This document shows positions 30,957 through 39,944 of a stretch of 64,000 nucleotides of DNA, one piece after another; position 1 is the stretch's first letter; each line of letters starts with the position of its first letter. The translations under genes were made by a program, and so were the position numbers. This stretch comes from Anaerolineales bacterium. Lineage in GTDB: Bacteria; Chloroflexota; Anaerolineae; Anaerolineales; Villigracilaceae. Under the pieces are notes generated by a model. The model did no database searches. It was not told the DNA's origin and saw only the letters and a list, made by a program, of their open reading frames with translations. The stretch is taken from NCBI GenBank assembly GCA_026928255.1, contig JAIXKJ010000003.1, positions 397,833-461,832 on the forward strand, given 5' to 3'.

Positions 30957-32624
30957 ATGGCGATTAATACTGCGCGAGTCAAAAAACTGCGTCAACGCCC
31001 GATTGACGGTTTGGCGTTCAAACGCCTCGCCGAAGCGGGGACGATTTGGTTGAAGACGAATGAGAAAATCGTCAATTCGTTAAACGTCTTTCCCGTCCCC
31101 GACGGCGACACGGGAACGAATATGAACTTGACGTTGCAATCGGCTTGGAATGAAATCAAAGATATGGGGACGCGCCACTTTGGAGAGATGGCGGCGGCGT
31201 TTTCCAAAGGCGCGTTGATGGGCGCGCGCGGAAATTCGGGCGTGATCACCAGTCAAATTTTGCGCGGATTTTCTCGCGGCGTGCATGACCATGAAACGCT
31301 CGACGCGGAGACTTTTATCGCGGCGTTGAACGATGCGCGAGAGACGGCTTATCGCGGCGTGGTTAAGCCCGTCGAGGGGACGATTCTCACCGTCATTAAG
31401 GACACGGCGCTGGCGGCAGAATCCGCTCGCGGGTCGGTGAATGATGCGTTTGAATTGCTCGAAGTCGCCGTTCGCGCCGCCGACGAAGCGGTTGCGCGAA
31501 CGCCGGAATTTCTTCCCATCTTAAAACAGGCGGGCGTGGTAGATTCGGGCGGCAAGGGGTTGTTCTTCTTTTTAGAAGGCATGTTGCGCCACGTTTACGG
31601 CGAAGCGCTTGACGCGCCGACGATGCAGGTCGCGTCGCTTTCGGCGGTGGGGTTGGAGGACGCGCTGGAAATTGTCGAAGAAGGGCAAGATTACGAAGTG
31701 ATCGTGGATTTTACGCCGAACGGCGAATTGAACTTGCGTAAATTTTACGAGACGTTGGACGAGATGGGAACGTCCATTCAGGTGGGCGAGGGCGAAGGGA
31801 TGTACCGAATGCACATTCACGTCCCGACGGAGAAACGCTACGAGCCGATTGATTACATTATGGGGCTTGGCACGGTAACGAAGGTCGCCATTGAAAATTT
31901 GATGGCGCAGATGGACGACATCCAAAAAAGCAAAGCGCCGCAGATTCAATTCGGCGCGGTGGAGGCGGGGACTATTGCGGTGATTGTGGTTTCGCCTGGC
32001 GTCGGCATTAGCCGCATCTTCGCCAGTTTAGGCGCGTCGGCGGTCGTTTCCGGCGGACAGACGATGAATCCGTCCACGCAAGATATTTTGAATTCTTTTG
32101 AAAATTTGCCGACGGATAAAGTCATCATTTTGCCGAACAATAAAAATATCGTTATGGCGGCGAATCAAGCCAAAGAGGTAACGGTTAAGAACGTGCAGGT
32201 CGTGCCGACGCGCACCGTTCCGCAGGGGTTGGCGGCAATGCTGTCGTTCGACCCAAGCGGCGACGTGGAAGCGGTCGCCGAGCGAATGAACAAAGCGTTG
32301 AGTCATGTCAAAACGGGCGAGATTACCGTCGCCATTCGTTCGGTGGAGATTGACGGCGTAACCGTCGCGGACGGACAAGTCATCGCTATGTTGGACGGGA
32401 AGTTAGTCGCTTCGTCTGATTCAATCGAGCGCGGCGTGTTTGACCTGTTGGAGAAAGCGGCGGCGGACGAGCATGAAATCATAACGCTGTTCTACGGCGA
32501 GGAACTTCCGCACATTGAAGCCAACCGCATCGCGGACGCCGTGCGCGAAAAATACGCCAACCTCGAAGTCGAAGTGCAAGAAGGCGGTCAGCCGCATTAT
32601 CAATTTATTATTTCGATCGAGTAG
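30957..32624 (+). CDS. fakA: DAK2-domain fatty-acid kinase subunit FakA
   Basis: 555 residues. The N-terminal DhaL/DAK2 nucleotide domain has PDGDTGTNMNLTL (48-60) and GARGNSGVI; the C-terminal part is DegV-like with GAVEAGTIAVIVVSPGVGI and NNKNIVMAANQAKEV. FakA phosphorylates fatty acids bound to FakB (DegV family), allowing exogenous fatty acids to enter lipid synthesis. The ATG has AGGAG nine bases upstream (ACTAGGAGACAAGC). In this window its expected DegV partner is displaced by an inserted restriction-modification pair (32636-34920). The stop is 11 bases before the methyltransferase start. Confidence 0.94.
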   Translation: MAINTARVKKLRQRPIDGLAFKRLAEAGTIWLKTNEKIVNSLNVFPVPDGDTGTNMNLTLQSAWNEIKDMGTRHFGEMAAAFSKGALMGARGNSGVITSQILRGFSRGVHDHETLDAETFIAALNDARETAYRGVVKPVEGTILTVIKDTALAAESARGSVNDAFELLEVAVRAADEAVARTPEFLPILKQAGVVDSGGKGLFFFLEGMLRHVYGEALDAPTMQVASLSAVGLEDALEIVEEGQDYEVIVDFTPNGELNLRKFYETLDEMGTSIQVGEGEGMYRMHIHVPTEKRYEPIDYIMGLGTVTKVAIENLMAQMDDIQKSKAPQIQFGAVEAGTIAVIVVSPGVGISRIFASLGASAVVSGGQTMNPSTQDILNSFENLPTDKVIILPNNKNIVMAANQAKEVTVKNVQVVPTRTVPQGLAAMLSFDPSGDVEAVAERMNKALSHVKTGEITVAIRSVEIDGVTVADGQVIAMLDGKLVASSDSIERGVFDLLEKAAADEHEIITLFYGEELPHIEANRIADAVREKYANLEVEVQEGGQPHYQFIISIE

Positions 32625-32635
32625 CAAATTGTAGA

Positions 32636-34024
32636 ATGATCACCAAAGACGAATTGAATCGCCTTAAGCAAGAGAATCTTTCCGAACTGTATAAATTGCT
32701 GAACGGCAGTCAGGAAAATCGAGAAGTTTTATTTGTTTTGGAAAATTTAGGCTCTTTGCCGAACGGTTTTGACGGAGATGTGTTTGTTCCGTTTACTCGC
32801 CATCCGAACGACGACATCCGCTTTTGGGCGGTGAAAAATATTGGCAAAGTTGCCGACGAAGGCGATTTGAAATTGCTGAACGACGCGGCGCAACACGATT
32901 CGGATTCGATGGTGCGACGCGAAGCGATTTCGTCTATTGGCAGAATGCGTTCGCCTAAGGCGAAAAAAATTCTGTCTTCTTTTTTAAGCGACGCCGACCC
33001 AAAAGTTGTCTTGCAGGCGATTCGCGGGTTGCTTGTGTTTAAGGGCGACGCGGAAATTCAGAACAAACTTTTACAGTTAAAAGATCATCCCAACGAAACG
33101 ATTCAAAGCGTGATTCGGCGCGAATTTTCAAAAAACGAAAAATCTTCGTCCGCCGAACCGCATCCTGTCAGCCCTGAATTTTTGCGCGATGTCGTCGTGC
33201 AAGGCGATGTGAGGGAAGTTTTGAAATATGTTCCCGATGAATCTTTGCATTTGACGTTTACGTCCCCGCCGTATTACAACGCGCGAGATTATTCTATTTA
33301 TGTCAGTTACAACGCTTATCTGGATTTCTTAGAAGAGGTCTTTAATGAAGTGCATCGCGTTACAAAGGAAGGACGATTTTTAATTGTCAACACCTCGCCA
33401 GTGATTGTCCCCAGAGTCAGCCGCGCTCATGCAAGCAAGCGCTATCCGATTCCTTTTGATTTGCACGCTCGTTTGGTCAATATCGGCTGGGAATTTGTGG
33501 ACGATATTATTTGGCTGAAACCTGAGTCAAGCGTAAAAAATCGCAACGCGGGATTTTTGCAGCATCGCAAACCGTTGGCGTACAAACCAAACGCCGTTAC
33601 CGAATATTTAATGGTCTATCGAAAGCAGACGGATCAATTGCTGGATTGGAACATGCGGCAGTATGATTGGGATACCGTTGAAGAGAGCAAAATTAAAGGA
33701 GATTACGAAACCAGCAACGTCTGGAAAATTGACCCGACGTTTGACCGCGTTCACAGCGCGGTTTTTCCGCTGGAACTTTGCAATCGCGTCGTCAAATTTT
33801 ACTCGTACAAAGGCGATTTAATTTTCGACCCATTTGGCGGAAGCGGAACGCTGGGAAAAGCGGCGCGGAATTTGAATCGTCATTTCTTCTTGACGGAACA
33901 AGAACCGAAATACGTTGAAAGAATGAAAGCGGATTTGGGGAAGACGAATTTGTTCCAAGGCGAGTCCGCTCGCTTTTTGACGTTGGAAGAGTTTGCCGTC
34001 GAAAGAGCGAAAGAAAAACCATGA
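32636..34024 (+). CDS. HEAT-repeat / DNA methyltransferase fusion, probable N4-cytosine (beta-class) enzyme
   Basis: 462 residues. Residues 1-165 are about four HEAT-like helical repeats (FTRHPNDDIRFWAVKNIGK, HDSDSMVRREAISSIGRM, SDADPKVVLQAIRGLL). Residues 180-450 are a SAM-dependent methyltransferase with the catalytic motif TSPPYY (209-214) before the SAM-binding motif DPFGGSGT (398-405), the order of beta-class enzymes; the SPPY form is common in N4-cytosine methyltransferases. HSAVFP (373-378) is also family-typical. The start overlaps nothing upstream, but its stop is shared with the endonuclease start (ATGA). AT-richer than its neighbours, which points to transfer. The HEAT fusion is not part of the usual architecture known to me. 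Confidence 0.88.
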   Translation: MITKDELNRLKQENLSELYKLLNGSQENREVLFVLENLGSLPNGFDGDVFVPFTRHPNDDIRFWAVKNIGKVADEGDLKLLNDAAQHDSDSMVRREAISSIGRMRSPKAKKILSSFLSDADPKVVLQAIRGLLVFKGDAEIQNKLLQLKDHPNETIQSVIRREFSKNEKSSSAEPHPVSPEFLRDVVVQGDVREVLKYVPDESLHLTFTSPPYYNARDYSIYVSYNAYLDFLEEVFNEVHRVTKEGRFLIVNTSPVIVPRVSRAHASKRYPIPFDLHARLVNIGWEFVDDIIWLKPESSVKNRNAGFLQHRKPLAYKPNAVTEYLMVYRKQTDQLLDWNMRQYDWDTVEESKIKGDYETSNVWKIDPTFDRVHSAVFPLELCNRVVKFYSYKGDLIFDPFGGSGTLGKAARNLNRHFFLTEQEPKYVERMKADLGKTNLFQGESARFLTLEEFAVERAKEKP

Positions 34025-34920
34025 CAACCTTAACGGACGACATTATTAAGAAGATTATTCGCCGCTTGATAAACGGACAAGATTATCGCGTGGAAGTTGT
34101 CTCGTTAATCAACGCCGAATTTTTACAATTTGCCGTTGACTTCTTTCGCCAAGCGGTAAATGCAAAATTAAAAAATAAAGCGGTAACGACGGATTGGTAT
34201 AAAAAAGAATTTTTGAATCCCAATATGTCATCGGACGAATTGATTATTCATTCGGGGTTAAACAAAAAAACAATTTCCAATATGTATAATTCCGCTCGCA
34301 GAGAAATCGTTCTTGAAGCGACGGCGGAACATTATGACCGCTTGTACGAATCGATTCAGAGTTTGGTCGAACAAGGAAGCGACATTGATTTGACGCTGAC
34401 CATAAAACTGCGCGGCGTAAGCGTGGACTTAAATATCAGCGAAAGCCTTATCGTCATTAATACGCTCGCCGTGAAACGCGCCGAACTTCGCGGCGGCGCG
34501 TGGAGTTCCGCGGGGAAACAAGTCGAGAAAGTTTTGATGCGAACGCTGTGCGGTTTGTATAACGTCCCTGAAAAAAATTATGAATTAACAGGGTTGTCGA
34601 AAGAGCAGAGAGAAATAGACTTTTATCTGATTGATGAAAATAAAAAGCGCTATCTGTGCGAGGTGAAATTGATGGGCAAAGGAAACCCCGAAGGCGCAGA
34701 TGTGACCATTGCGAGAGACAGCGATGTTTTTGTCGCTGATAAATTATCAGATTTAAATAAAAAGCAATTGACACAACGCGGCGTAAAATGGGTTGAATTA
34801 CGAAGCGTTAACGGCTATGCAAAATTTGAAACAATATTGCAGGAATTTTCAATTCCTTACGCGCCGTTTGCGGGGAGTTTAAATCAAAACCTTGAAAAGG
34901 CTTTAACCAAATTTTTTTAA
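34021..34920 (+). CDS. Type II restriction endonuclease, CfrBI-like
   Basis: 299 residues, starting in the last bases of the methyltransferase gene (ATGA overlap). The nuclease core resembles PD-(D/E)xK: D200 in REIDFYL, then E214-V-K216 in YLCEVKL, followed by GKGNPEGADVTIARDSDVF. The N-terminal half is helical and contains a possible HTH (SDELIIHSGLNKKTISNMY, 71-89). The overall sequence resembles the CfrBI family as I remember it, where CfrBI cuts CCWWGG and its partner makes N4-methylcytosine; specificity here is not provable from sequence. Four bases separate its stop from degV. Unlike most type II units there is no controller protein. Confidence 0.75.
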   Translation: MTTLTDDIIKKIIRRLINGQDYRVEVVSLINAEFLQFAVDFFRQAVNAKLKNKAVTTDWYKKEFLNPNMSSDELIIHSGLNKKTISNMYNSARREIVLEATAEHYDRLYESIQSLVEQGSDIDLTLTIKLRGVSVDLNISESLIVINTLAVKRAELRGGAWSSAGKQVEKVLMRTLCGLYNVPEKNYELTGLSKEQREIDFYLIDENKKRYLCEVKLMGKGNPEGADVTIARDSDVFVADKLSDLNKKQLTQRGVKWVELRSVNGYAKFETILQEFSIPYAPFAGSLNQNLEKALTKFF

Positions 34921-34924
34921 TATT

Positions 34925-35764
34925 ATGAAACTCGGTATCGTTACGGACTCCACCGCGGACTTGCCCGCTTATCTTGTCGAGCAATACCAAATCCAAATTG
35001 TGCCTTCCATTTTAATTTTGGAAGGAAAAGAATATGCGGATGGGATTGGGATTAGCCGCGAAGATTTCTACAACCGTTTGCCCGCGCTGCGAGGCAACGC
35101 GACGACCGCCGCGCCTTCGATTGGCGACTTTCTCGCGGCGTATCGTCGGCTTTTTGATTCAGGTTGCGAAGAAATTTTGTCCGTCCACATTCCGGAAAAA
35201 CTGTCGGCGATGATTAATAACGCTCGCCAAGCCGCGCTGGAATTTCCCAATCAAATTACAGTTGTGGACAGCGGCTCGCTTTCGATGGGCATCGGCTTTC
35301 AAGTCCTCGCCGCCGCCGAAGCCGCAGACTTAGGCTTGAAAGCCGCGCTCAAAGCGTTGGACGAAACGCGCCGCAGGACAAAAGTCTTTGCGGCGCTGGA
35401 CACGATGGAATATCTGCGGCGCAGCGGGCGCGTTTCGGGCGCGGTCGCCAAACTCGGCGGCGCGTTGTCCATCAAACCTGTCATCGAGTTGCGCGACGGC
35501 GACGTCAAACCGATGGCGGTCAACCGCACGACTCGTCAAGCCGACGATTTTATGTTGACGAAACTTTTAGAAATGGGCGAGATGGAACGCCTCGCTATTT
35601 TGCACACGAACGCGGAAGATCGCGCGCGGCATTTGATGAACGGCGTGATGGAGCGCGCGCGGATGTCCGTGCCGCGAGACGTGTCGCTGACTAATGTTAC
35701 CGCCGTCATCGGGACGCACCTCGGACCGAACGCGCTCGGCTTCGCGGCGGTAAAAAAACGCTAA
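34925..35764 (+). CDS. DegV family fatty-acid-binding protein (FakB-type)
   Basis: 279 residues: MKLGIVTDSTADLP with the conserved TDSTADLP, then RLPALRGNATTAAPSIGDF, SVHIPEKLSAMINNARQAA, VVDSGSLSMGIGFQVLAAAE and IGTHLGPNALGFA. DegV proteins bind a fatty acid and present it to FakA (family knowledge). It would normally follow fakA directly; here the R-M pair separates them, with 4 bases from the endonuclease stop. Its 3' end overlaps the convergent CPBP gene by 4 bases. Confidence 0.94.
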   Translation: MKLGIVTDSTADLPAYLVEQYQIQIVPSILILEGKEYADGIGISREDFYNRLPALRGNATTAAPSIGDFLAAYRRLFDSGCEEILSVHIPEKLSAMINNARQAALEFPNQITVVDSGSLSMGIGFQVLAAAEAADLGLKAALKALDETRRRTKVFAALDTMEYLRRSGRVSGAVAKLGGALSIKPVIELRDGDVKPMAVNRTTRQADDFMLTKLLEMGEMERLAILHTNAEDRARHLMNGVMERARMSVPRDVSLTNVTAVIGTHLGPNALGFAAVKKR

Positions 35765-36747
35765 ACGGCGGTTTCGTTGTCGGCGGAAATAACGTCCGAA
35801 TCGTTTGCGACTTCTAAATCTTTTCCCTTCTTCCAAAATAAAACGAGCAAAATGCCGACGACCAAAACGATGGTAACCGCCAAGCCGCCTTCGGGACCGA
35901 ACTCGCCGCCAGTTAGCCAGTCCGCGCCGTGCGCCGAAAGCCGAATCAGCGAACCGCCTGCGGCGTTTTGTCCGCTGACGAGAAAGCCGAAGAAATTTCC
36001 CTGCACCCAATTCCAAACCGAATGAAAGGCGCTAATGCCCCAAAGCGAACCTTCGCGCATGGCGTACAAGCCGGCGAACGCGCCGAACAAAGCGATGTTG
36101 AATAACGCCAAAGCGCTGACGCCCGAGTTCATTCCGTGCAGCGCGGAAAAGATTAGCGAAGAAATTAGAAGTCCCAGCCAAGGTTTATAACGCGCGCCGA
36201 TGACCGGCAGAACCCAGCCGCGCATGATGATTTCTTCGCCGCCGCCTTGCACGACCCAGCCGATGAGGACGGCTAAAACTCCGGGCAAAGCGAGCAGACC
36301 TTGCTTAGCGGGAGCGCCTTGCTCAAACGAAAGCGCGCCAAGCGCGGCGAGAATGCCGACCGCGCCGCCGAAAGTCAACGCGCCGAGCAAAAAACCGCGC
36401 CCATATTGCATGAGCGCGTTTTTCCATTCGTAACCCATCGTCCAAAAGGGGCGTTTTTCGTACCATTTCAGCCACGCCCAAAGAATAACGTAAAGCAAGA
36501 GATAGGAAAAAATTAACTGCAAACCCATCCAAAGGCCGGCGAGCGTGTTGGACATATTCGCGGCATAGGTGTTTTGGAGAACGGCGTCGGGACCGTAAAT
36601 CAAAGCCAACGCGGCGATGACCGGAATTATGCCGAATTGACCGACGATGATGAAAATGAGCGAAAGCGGAATGACCGCCGCGATGTGCGTCAACCGCAGT
36701 CCGCGCCGAGCGAGGTCAAAAAGTTTGCTGTTGTCGAACCAATTCAT
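35761..36747 (-). CDS. CPBP-family intramembrane metalloprotease
   Basis: 328 residues with about eight hydrophobic spans. The Abi/CPBP motifs are present in order: GGGEEIIMRGWVLP (motif EExxxR), ALHGMNS (histidine motif) and FHSVWN. The family includes Rce1-like prenyl-protein proteases and bacteriocin-immunity proteins (family knowledge). The C-terminus ends in a charged cytoplasmic tail after the last span. AGGAG lies 8 bases before the ATG. It interrupts the plus-strand fakA - recG block as a convergent gene; target unknown. Confidence 0.92.
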   Translation of the reverse strand: MNWFDNSKLFDLARRGLRLTHIAAVIPLSLIFIIVGQFGIIPVIAALALIYGPDAVLQNTYAANMSNTLAGLWMGLQLIFSYLLLYVILWAWLKWYEKRPFWTMGYEWKNALMQYGRGFLLGALTFGGAVGILAALGALSFEQGAPAKQGLLALPGVLAVLIGWVVQGGGEEIIMRGWVLPVIGARYKPWLGLLISSLIFSALHGMNSGVSALALFNIALFGAFAGLYAMREGSLWGISAFHSVWNWVQGNFFGFLVSGQNAAGGSLIRLSAHGADWLTGGEFGPEGGLAVTIVLVVGILLVLFWKKGKDLEVANDSDVISADNETAV

Positions 36748-36820
36748 AAAACGCTCCTATAAAACGAATCTAATATTTCTTATCTTATAACGCGAAAAGG
36801 TGAAAAAGGTTGTGCCATGA

Positions 36821-36826
36821 TAAAAT
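36821..36826 (+). promoter_or_regulatory. -10-like box of recG
   Basis: TAAAAT, 8 bases before the ATG at 36835. If this is the promoter, the earlier ATG at 36817 cannot be the start. Confidence 0.4.
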
Positions 36827-36834
36827 CGGGCATT

Positions 36835-39345
36835 ATGCAACCGTCTTTGGAAAAATTACGCAAATTCTTTCGACTCGAACACGAAAACAAATACGAGAAC
36901 ACCGCCATCATCGGCGGACTGGCGAAGATGTTGGATTATTGGGAAGGCGAAGCCCGCGCCGACGGCGTGGCGGAAGACGTCATTCAAGCGGTCATTTCGC
37001 GCTTGCAATCCTACGAAAAACTTTCCTCCAGCGGGCGCGCCGATTCGCTTAAAGGCTTGTGGAAGCGCATCGGCGAGACGTACCCCGAAGCGGGGCAAAA
37101 ACCCAAACCGCAGAATCCGCCTCATGGTCATCAGCCGCGAAGCGCGGAGAAGGCGAATCCTAAAGCGCCTGCCGCCGAATCTGTTTCGGCGCAAAATCAA
37201 GAAGCGCCGAAGCGACATCCGCAAAAGCCGCAACGGTTTGAATCGGCGACGAGCGCCAAACATAGTCAAACGCCGGCCGCGTTGAACGCGCAACTGACGG
37301 TGTTAAACGGCGTGGGCGCGAAGAGCGCCGAATCGCTGGCGCGGCTGGGAATGCAAACGCTGGGCGATATGCTTTACAACTTCCCGCGCCGTTATGAAGA
37401 TTACTCGCTGTTGAAGCCAATTAAAGATTTAATGTACAACGACGTGGTAACGGCGTTGGGTTCGATTCAAAGCGCGCATAATCGCCCGATTCGCGGAGGC
37501 AAGCAAAGCATCATCGAGGTCGTCATCAGCGACGGAACGGGCGCGTTGCGCGTTTCGTTTTTCAATCAACCCTGGCTGGCGAATCGCTTCAAAGCGGGCG
37601 AGATGATTTCGGTTTCAGGCAAGGTGGATCAATATCTTGGGCGCATCGTGATGAACAGCCCCGATTGGGAATACGTCGAGATGGACAACCTCAACGCCAA
37701 TCGCATCGTGCCGATTTATCCGTTGACCGAACGCATCACGCAACGCTGGCTGCGAAATCAAATGCGGCAAGCGGTTTCGTATTGGGCGCCCGCCGTCGTG
37801 GACGCGTTGCCGAAAGCCGTCAAAGACGACGCGCAATTGATAGATTTGGGCGACGCGCTTTTGCAAGTTCACTTTCCTGATTCGCAAGAGCGGCTTAAGC
37901 AAGCGCGCGCGCGCCTCGCCTTTGACGAGATTTTTTATTTGCAAATGGGCGTGTTGCGCCAAAAACGCGATTGGCAAAGCGTGGAAGGCAAGCGCTTCGC
38001 CGTCGCGGACGAGTGGCTGAACGCGCGTTTGGCGGCGCTGCCCTTTACGTTAACTTCCGCGCAACAAGACTCGCTGACAGACATCCGCCGCGATTTAGAT
38101 TCGGGCAAACCGATGAACCGCTTAATTCAAGGCGACGTCGGTTCGGGCAAGACGGTGGTTTCGGCGTTGGGCGCGAGCATCGTCGTTTCGAGCGGGGCGC
38201 AAGCCGCCGTCATGGCGCCGACTTCTATTTTGGCGGAACAACATTATCGCAACTTCGTCGGCTTGCTGACCGGCGAGCGCGGGTTTTTGCAAGAATCCGA
38301 AATTCGCCTGTTAATCGGCAACACGCCTGAATCGGAGAAAGAGGCGATTCGCAACGGCTTGGCGGACGGTTCGATAAAAATCGTCATCGGCACGCACGCG
38401 GTCATCGAGCCGAACGTGCAATTTAACGATTTGCAATTCATCGTCATTGACGAGCAACAGCGCTTCGGCGTGGAACAACGCGCCGAGTTGCGAAGCAAAG
38501 GCGCGAACGCGCATTTGTTGGTGATGACGGCGACGCCCATTCCGCGCTCGTTGGCGTTGACTCTCTTTGGCGACCTCGATATTTCGGTGATGAGCGAAGC
38601 GCCGATTGGGCGACAGCCAATTGCCACGCATGTGCTTCGCCCGCAGGAACGCGAACGCGCTTACACGATGATTCGCTCGCAGGTGAAGAACGGCAGTCAG
38701 GCGTTCATCGTTTACCCGCTGATTGACGAAAGCGAGAAGATTAACGTCCGCGCTGCCGTGAGCGATTACGAGACGCTCTCGACGCAGGTTTTCCCAGACC
38801 TCAAATTAGGGCTGCTTCACGGGCGCATGAAGCCCGCCGAAAAAGACGAGATCATGTATAAGTTCCGCGACAAAGAATTTGACATTCTGGTTTCGACGAC
38901 GGTTATCGAAGTCGGCGTGGACGTGCCAAACTCGACGCTGATGTTGATTGAAGGCGCAGACCGTTTTGGTTTGGCGCAACTTCATCAATTGCGCGGACGA
39001 GTCGGGCGCGGTTCGAAGGCTTCGACTTGTTTGCTGATTCCGACGCAGGAGTCGGCGGCGGAGAACGACCGTCTGCTGGCGATGGCGTCCACCAATAACG
39101 GCTTTGAGTTGGCAGACCTCGACCTCAAACTGCGCGGGCCGGGCGAGTTTCTCGGCACGCGGCAAGCGGGCTTCGCCTCATCCTTAAAGATGGCGAGCAT
39201 CACCGACGTTGAATTAATTGAAAAAGCCCGCGAGCAAGCCCAATCCCTTTTTGAGCGCGACCCCGAATTGAGCGATCCCGAACACGCTTTGTTGGCGGAA
39301 TCTTTTAATCGGTTCTGGGACGGAACGAAAAGCGACTTAAGTTAA
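36835..39345 (+). CDS. recG: ATP-dependent DNA helicase RecG
   Basis: 836 residues from the ATG at 36835 (an in-frame ATG at 36817 would add 6). After an unusual N-terminal extension of about 150 residues rich in Lys, Pro and Gln, it has the RecG wedge/OB domain (GVGAKSAESLARLGMQTLGDMLYNFPRRYEDYS, VVISDGTGALRVSFFNQPW), Walker A GDVGSGKT, DEQQRFGVEQR, TATPIPRSLALT, the helicase C domain TTVIEVGVDVPN and QLRGRVGRG. It remodels stalled replication forks and Holliday junctions (family knowledge). The stop codon TAA lies in the first unit of an octamer repeat array. Confidence 0.96.
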   Translation: MQPSLEKLRKFFRLEHENKYENTAIIGGLAKMLDYWEGEARADGVAEDVIQAVISRLQSYEKLSSSGRADSLKGLWKRIGETYPEAGQKPKPQNPPHGHQPRSAEKANPKAPAAESVSAQNQEAPKRHPQKPQRFESATSAKHSQTPAALNAQLTVLNGVGAKSAESLARLGMQTLGDMLYNFPRRYEDYSLLKPIKDLMYNDVVTALGSIQSAHNRPIRGGKQSIIEVVISDGTGALRVSFFNQPWLANRFKAGEMISVSGKVDQYLGRIVMNSPDWEYVEMDNLNANRIVPIYPLTERITQRWLRNQMRQAVSYWAPAVVDALPKAVKDDAQLIDLGDALLQVHFPDSQERLKQARARLAFDEIFYLQMGVLRQKRDWQSVEGKRFAVADEWLNARLAALPFTLTSAQQDSLTDIRRDLDSGKPMNRLIQGDVGSGKTVVSALGASIVVSSGAQAAVMAPTSILAEQHYRNFVGLLTGERGFLQESEIRLLIGNTPESEKEAIRNGLADGSIKIVIGTHAVIEPNVQFNDLQFIVIDEQQRFGVEQRAELRSKGANAHLLVMTATPIPRSLALTLFGDLDISVMSEAPIGRQPIATHVLRPQERERAYTMIRSQVKNGSQAFIVYPLIDESEKINVRAAVSDYETLSTQVFPDLKLGLLHGRMKPAEKDEIMYKFRDKEFDILVSTTVIEVGVDVPNSTLMLIEGADRFGLAQLHQLRGRVGRGSKASTCLLIPTQESAAENDRLLAMASTNNGFELADLDLKLRGPGEFLGTRQAGFASSLKMASITDVELIEKAREQAQSLFERDPELSDPEHALLAESFNRFWDGTKSDLS

Positions 39346-39373
39346 CTAGCCAACCAGCAAACTAAATCACTAG
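39342..39373. repeat. Degenerate octamer array between recG and coaD
   Basis: Four 8-base units in phase: TTAACTAG, CCAACCAG, CAAACTAA, ATCACTAG. The first unit holds the recG stop; the last is followed by GAAATCAAATT and the coaD ATG, so ACTAGGAAA serves as the ribosome-binding site. Confidence 0.75.
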
Positions 39374-39384
39374 GAAATCAAATT

Positions 39385-39903
39385 ATGGTCAGAGCCTTGT
39401 TTCCCGGCACGTTTGATCCCATCCACTACGGGCATGTGGACATTGCCAGCCGCGCCTCTAAATTGTTCGACGAAGTGGTTGTGGCGGTGTACGATAAACC
39501 GTTGAAGAATTTGATGTTTTCTCCCGAAGAACGCATTGCGTTAGTCAGCGAGGCGTTTAAGGATAATCCAAAGATTAAGGTAACGGGATACAGCGGTTTG
39601 ACGATTGAATTCGCGCAACGAATTGACGCGCAAGTCATCGTGCGCGGGCTGCGCGTTTTCTCGGACTTTGAGTTTGAATTTCGCATGGCGTTGGCAAATC
39701 AACGTTTGGCGGGCGCCGCCGTCGAGACGGTGGCGCTGATTACCGCCGAGCAACATACATTTTTGTCGTCGTCCACCGTGCGAGAGATTGCCACACTGAA
39801 TGGAAACGTGTCCAGCATGGTGCCGCCGCACGTCGAGCGGGCGTTGAAGGAAAAAGTTTCGCAAATGGACGAACAATCTCCGCCGAATGCGTTGCGCGAT
39901 TAA
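39385..39903 (+). CDS. coaD: Phosphopantetheine adenylyltransferase
   Basis: 172 residues: ALFPGTFDPIHYGHVDIASRASKLFDEVVVAV (T/HxGH nucleotidyl-transfer motif as HYGH), SPEERIALV, GYSGLTIEFA, VRGLRVFSDFEFEFRMALANQRL and FLSSSTVREIA. Makes dephospho-CoA from phosphopantetheine. Downstream of recG as in many Chloroflexota and Firmicutes, followed by the coiled-coil gene. Confidence 0.97.
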   Translation: MVRALFPGTFDPIHYGHVDIASRASKLFDEVVVAVYDKPLKNLMFSPEERIALVSEAFKDNPKIKVTGYSGLTIEFAQRIDAQVIVRGLRVFSDFEFEFRMALANQRLAGAAVETVALITAEQHTFLSSSTVREIATLNGNVSSMVPPHVERALKEKVSQMDEQSPPNALRD

Positions 39904-39944
39904 TGTGCTAGAATTGAAAAAAAGACTTTCTCAGCGAGAAACTT

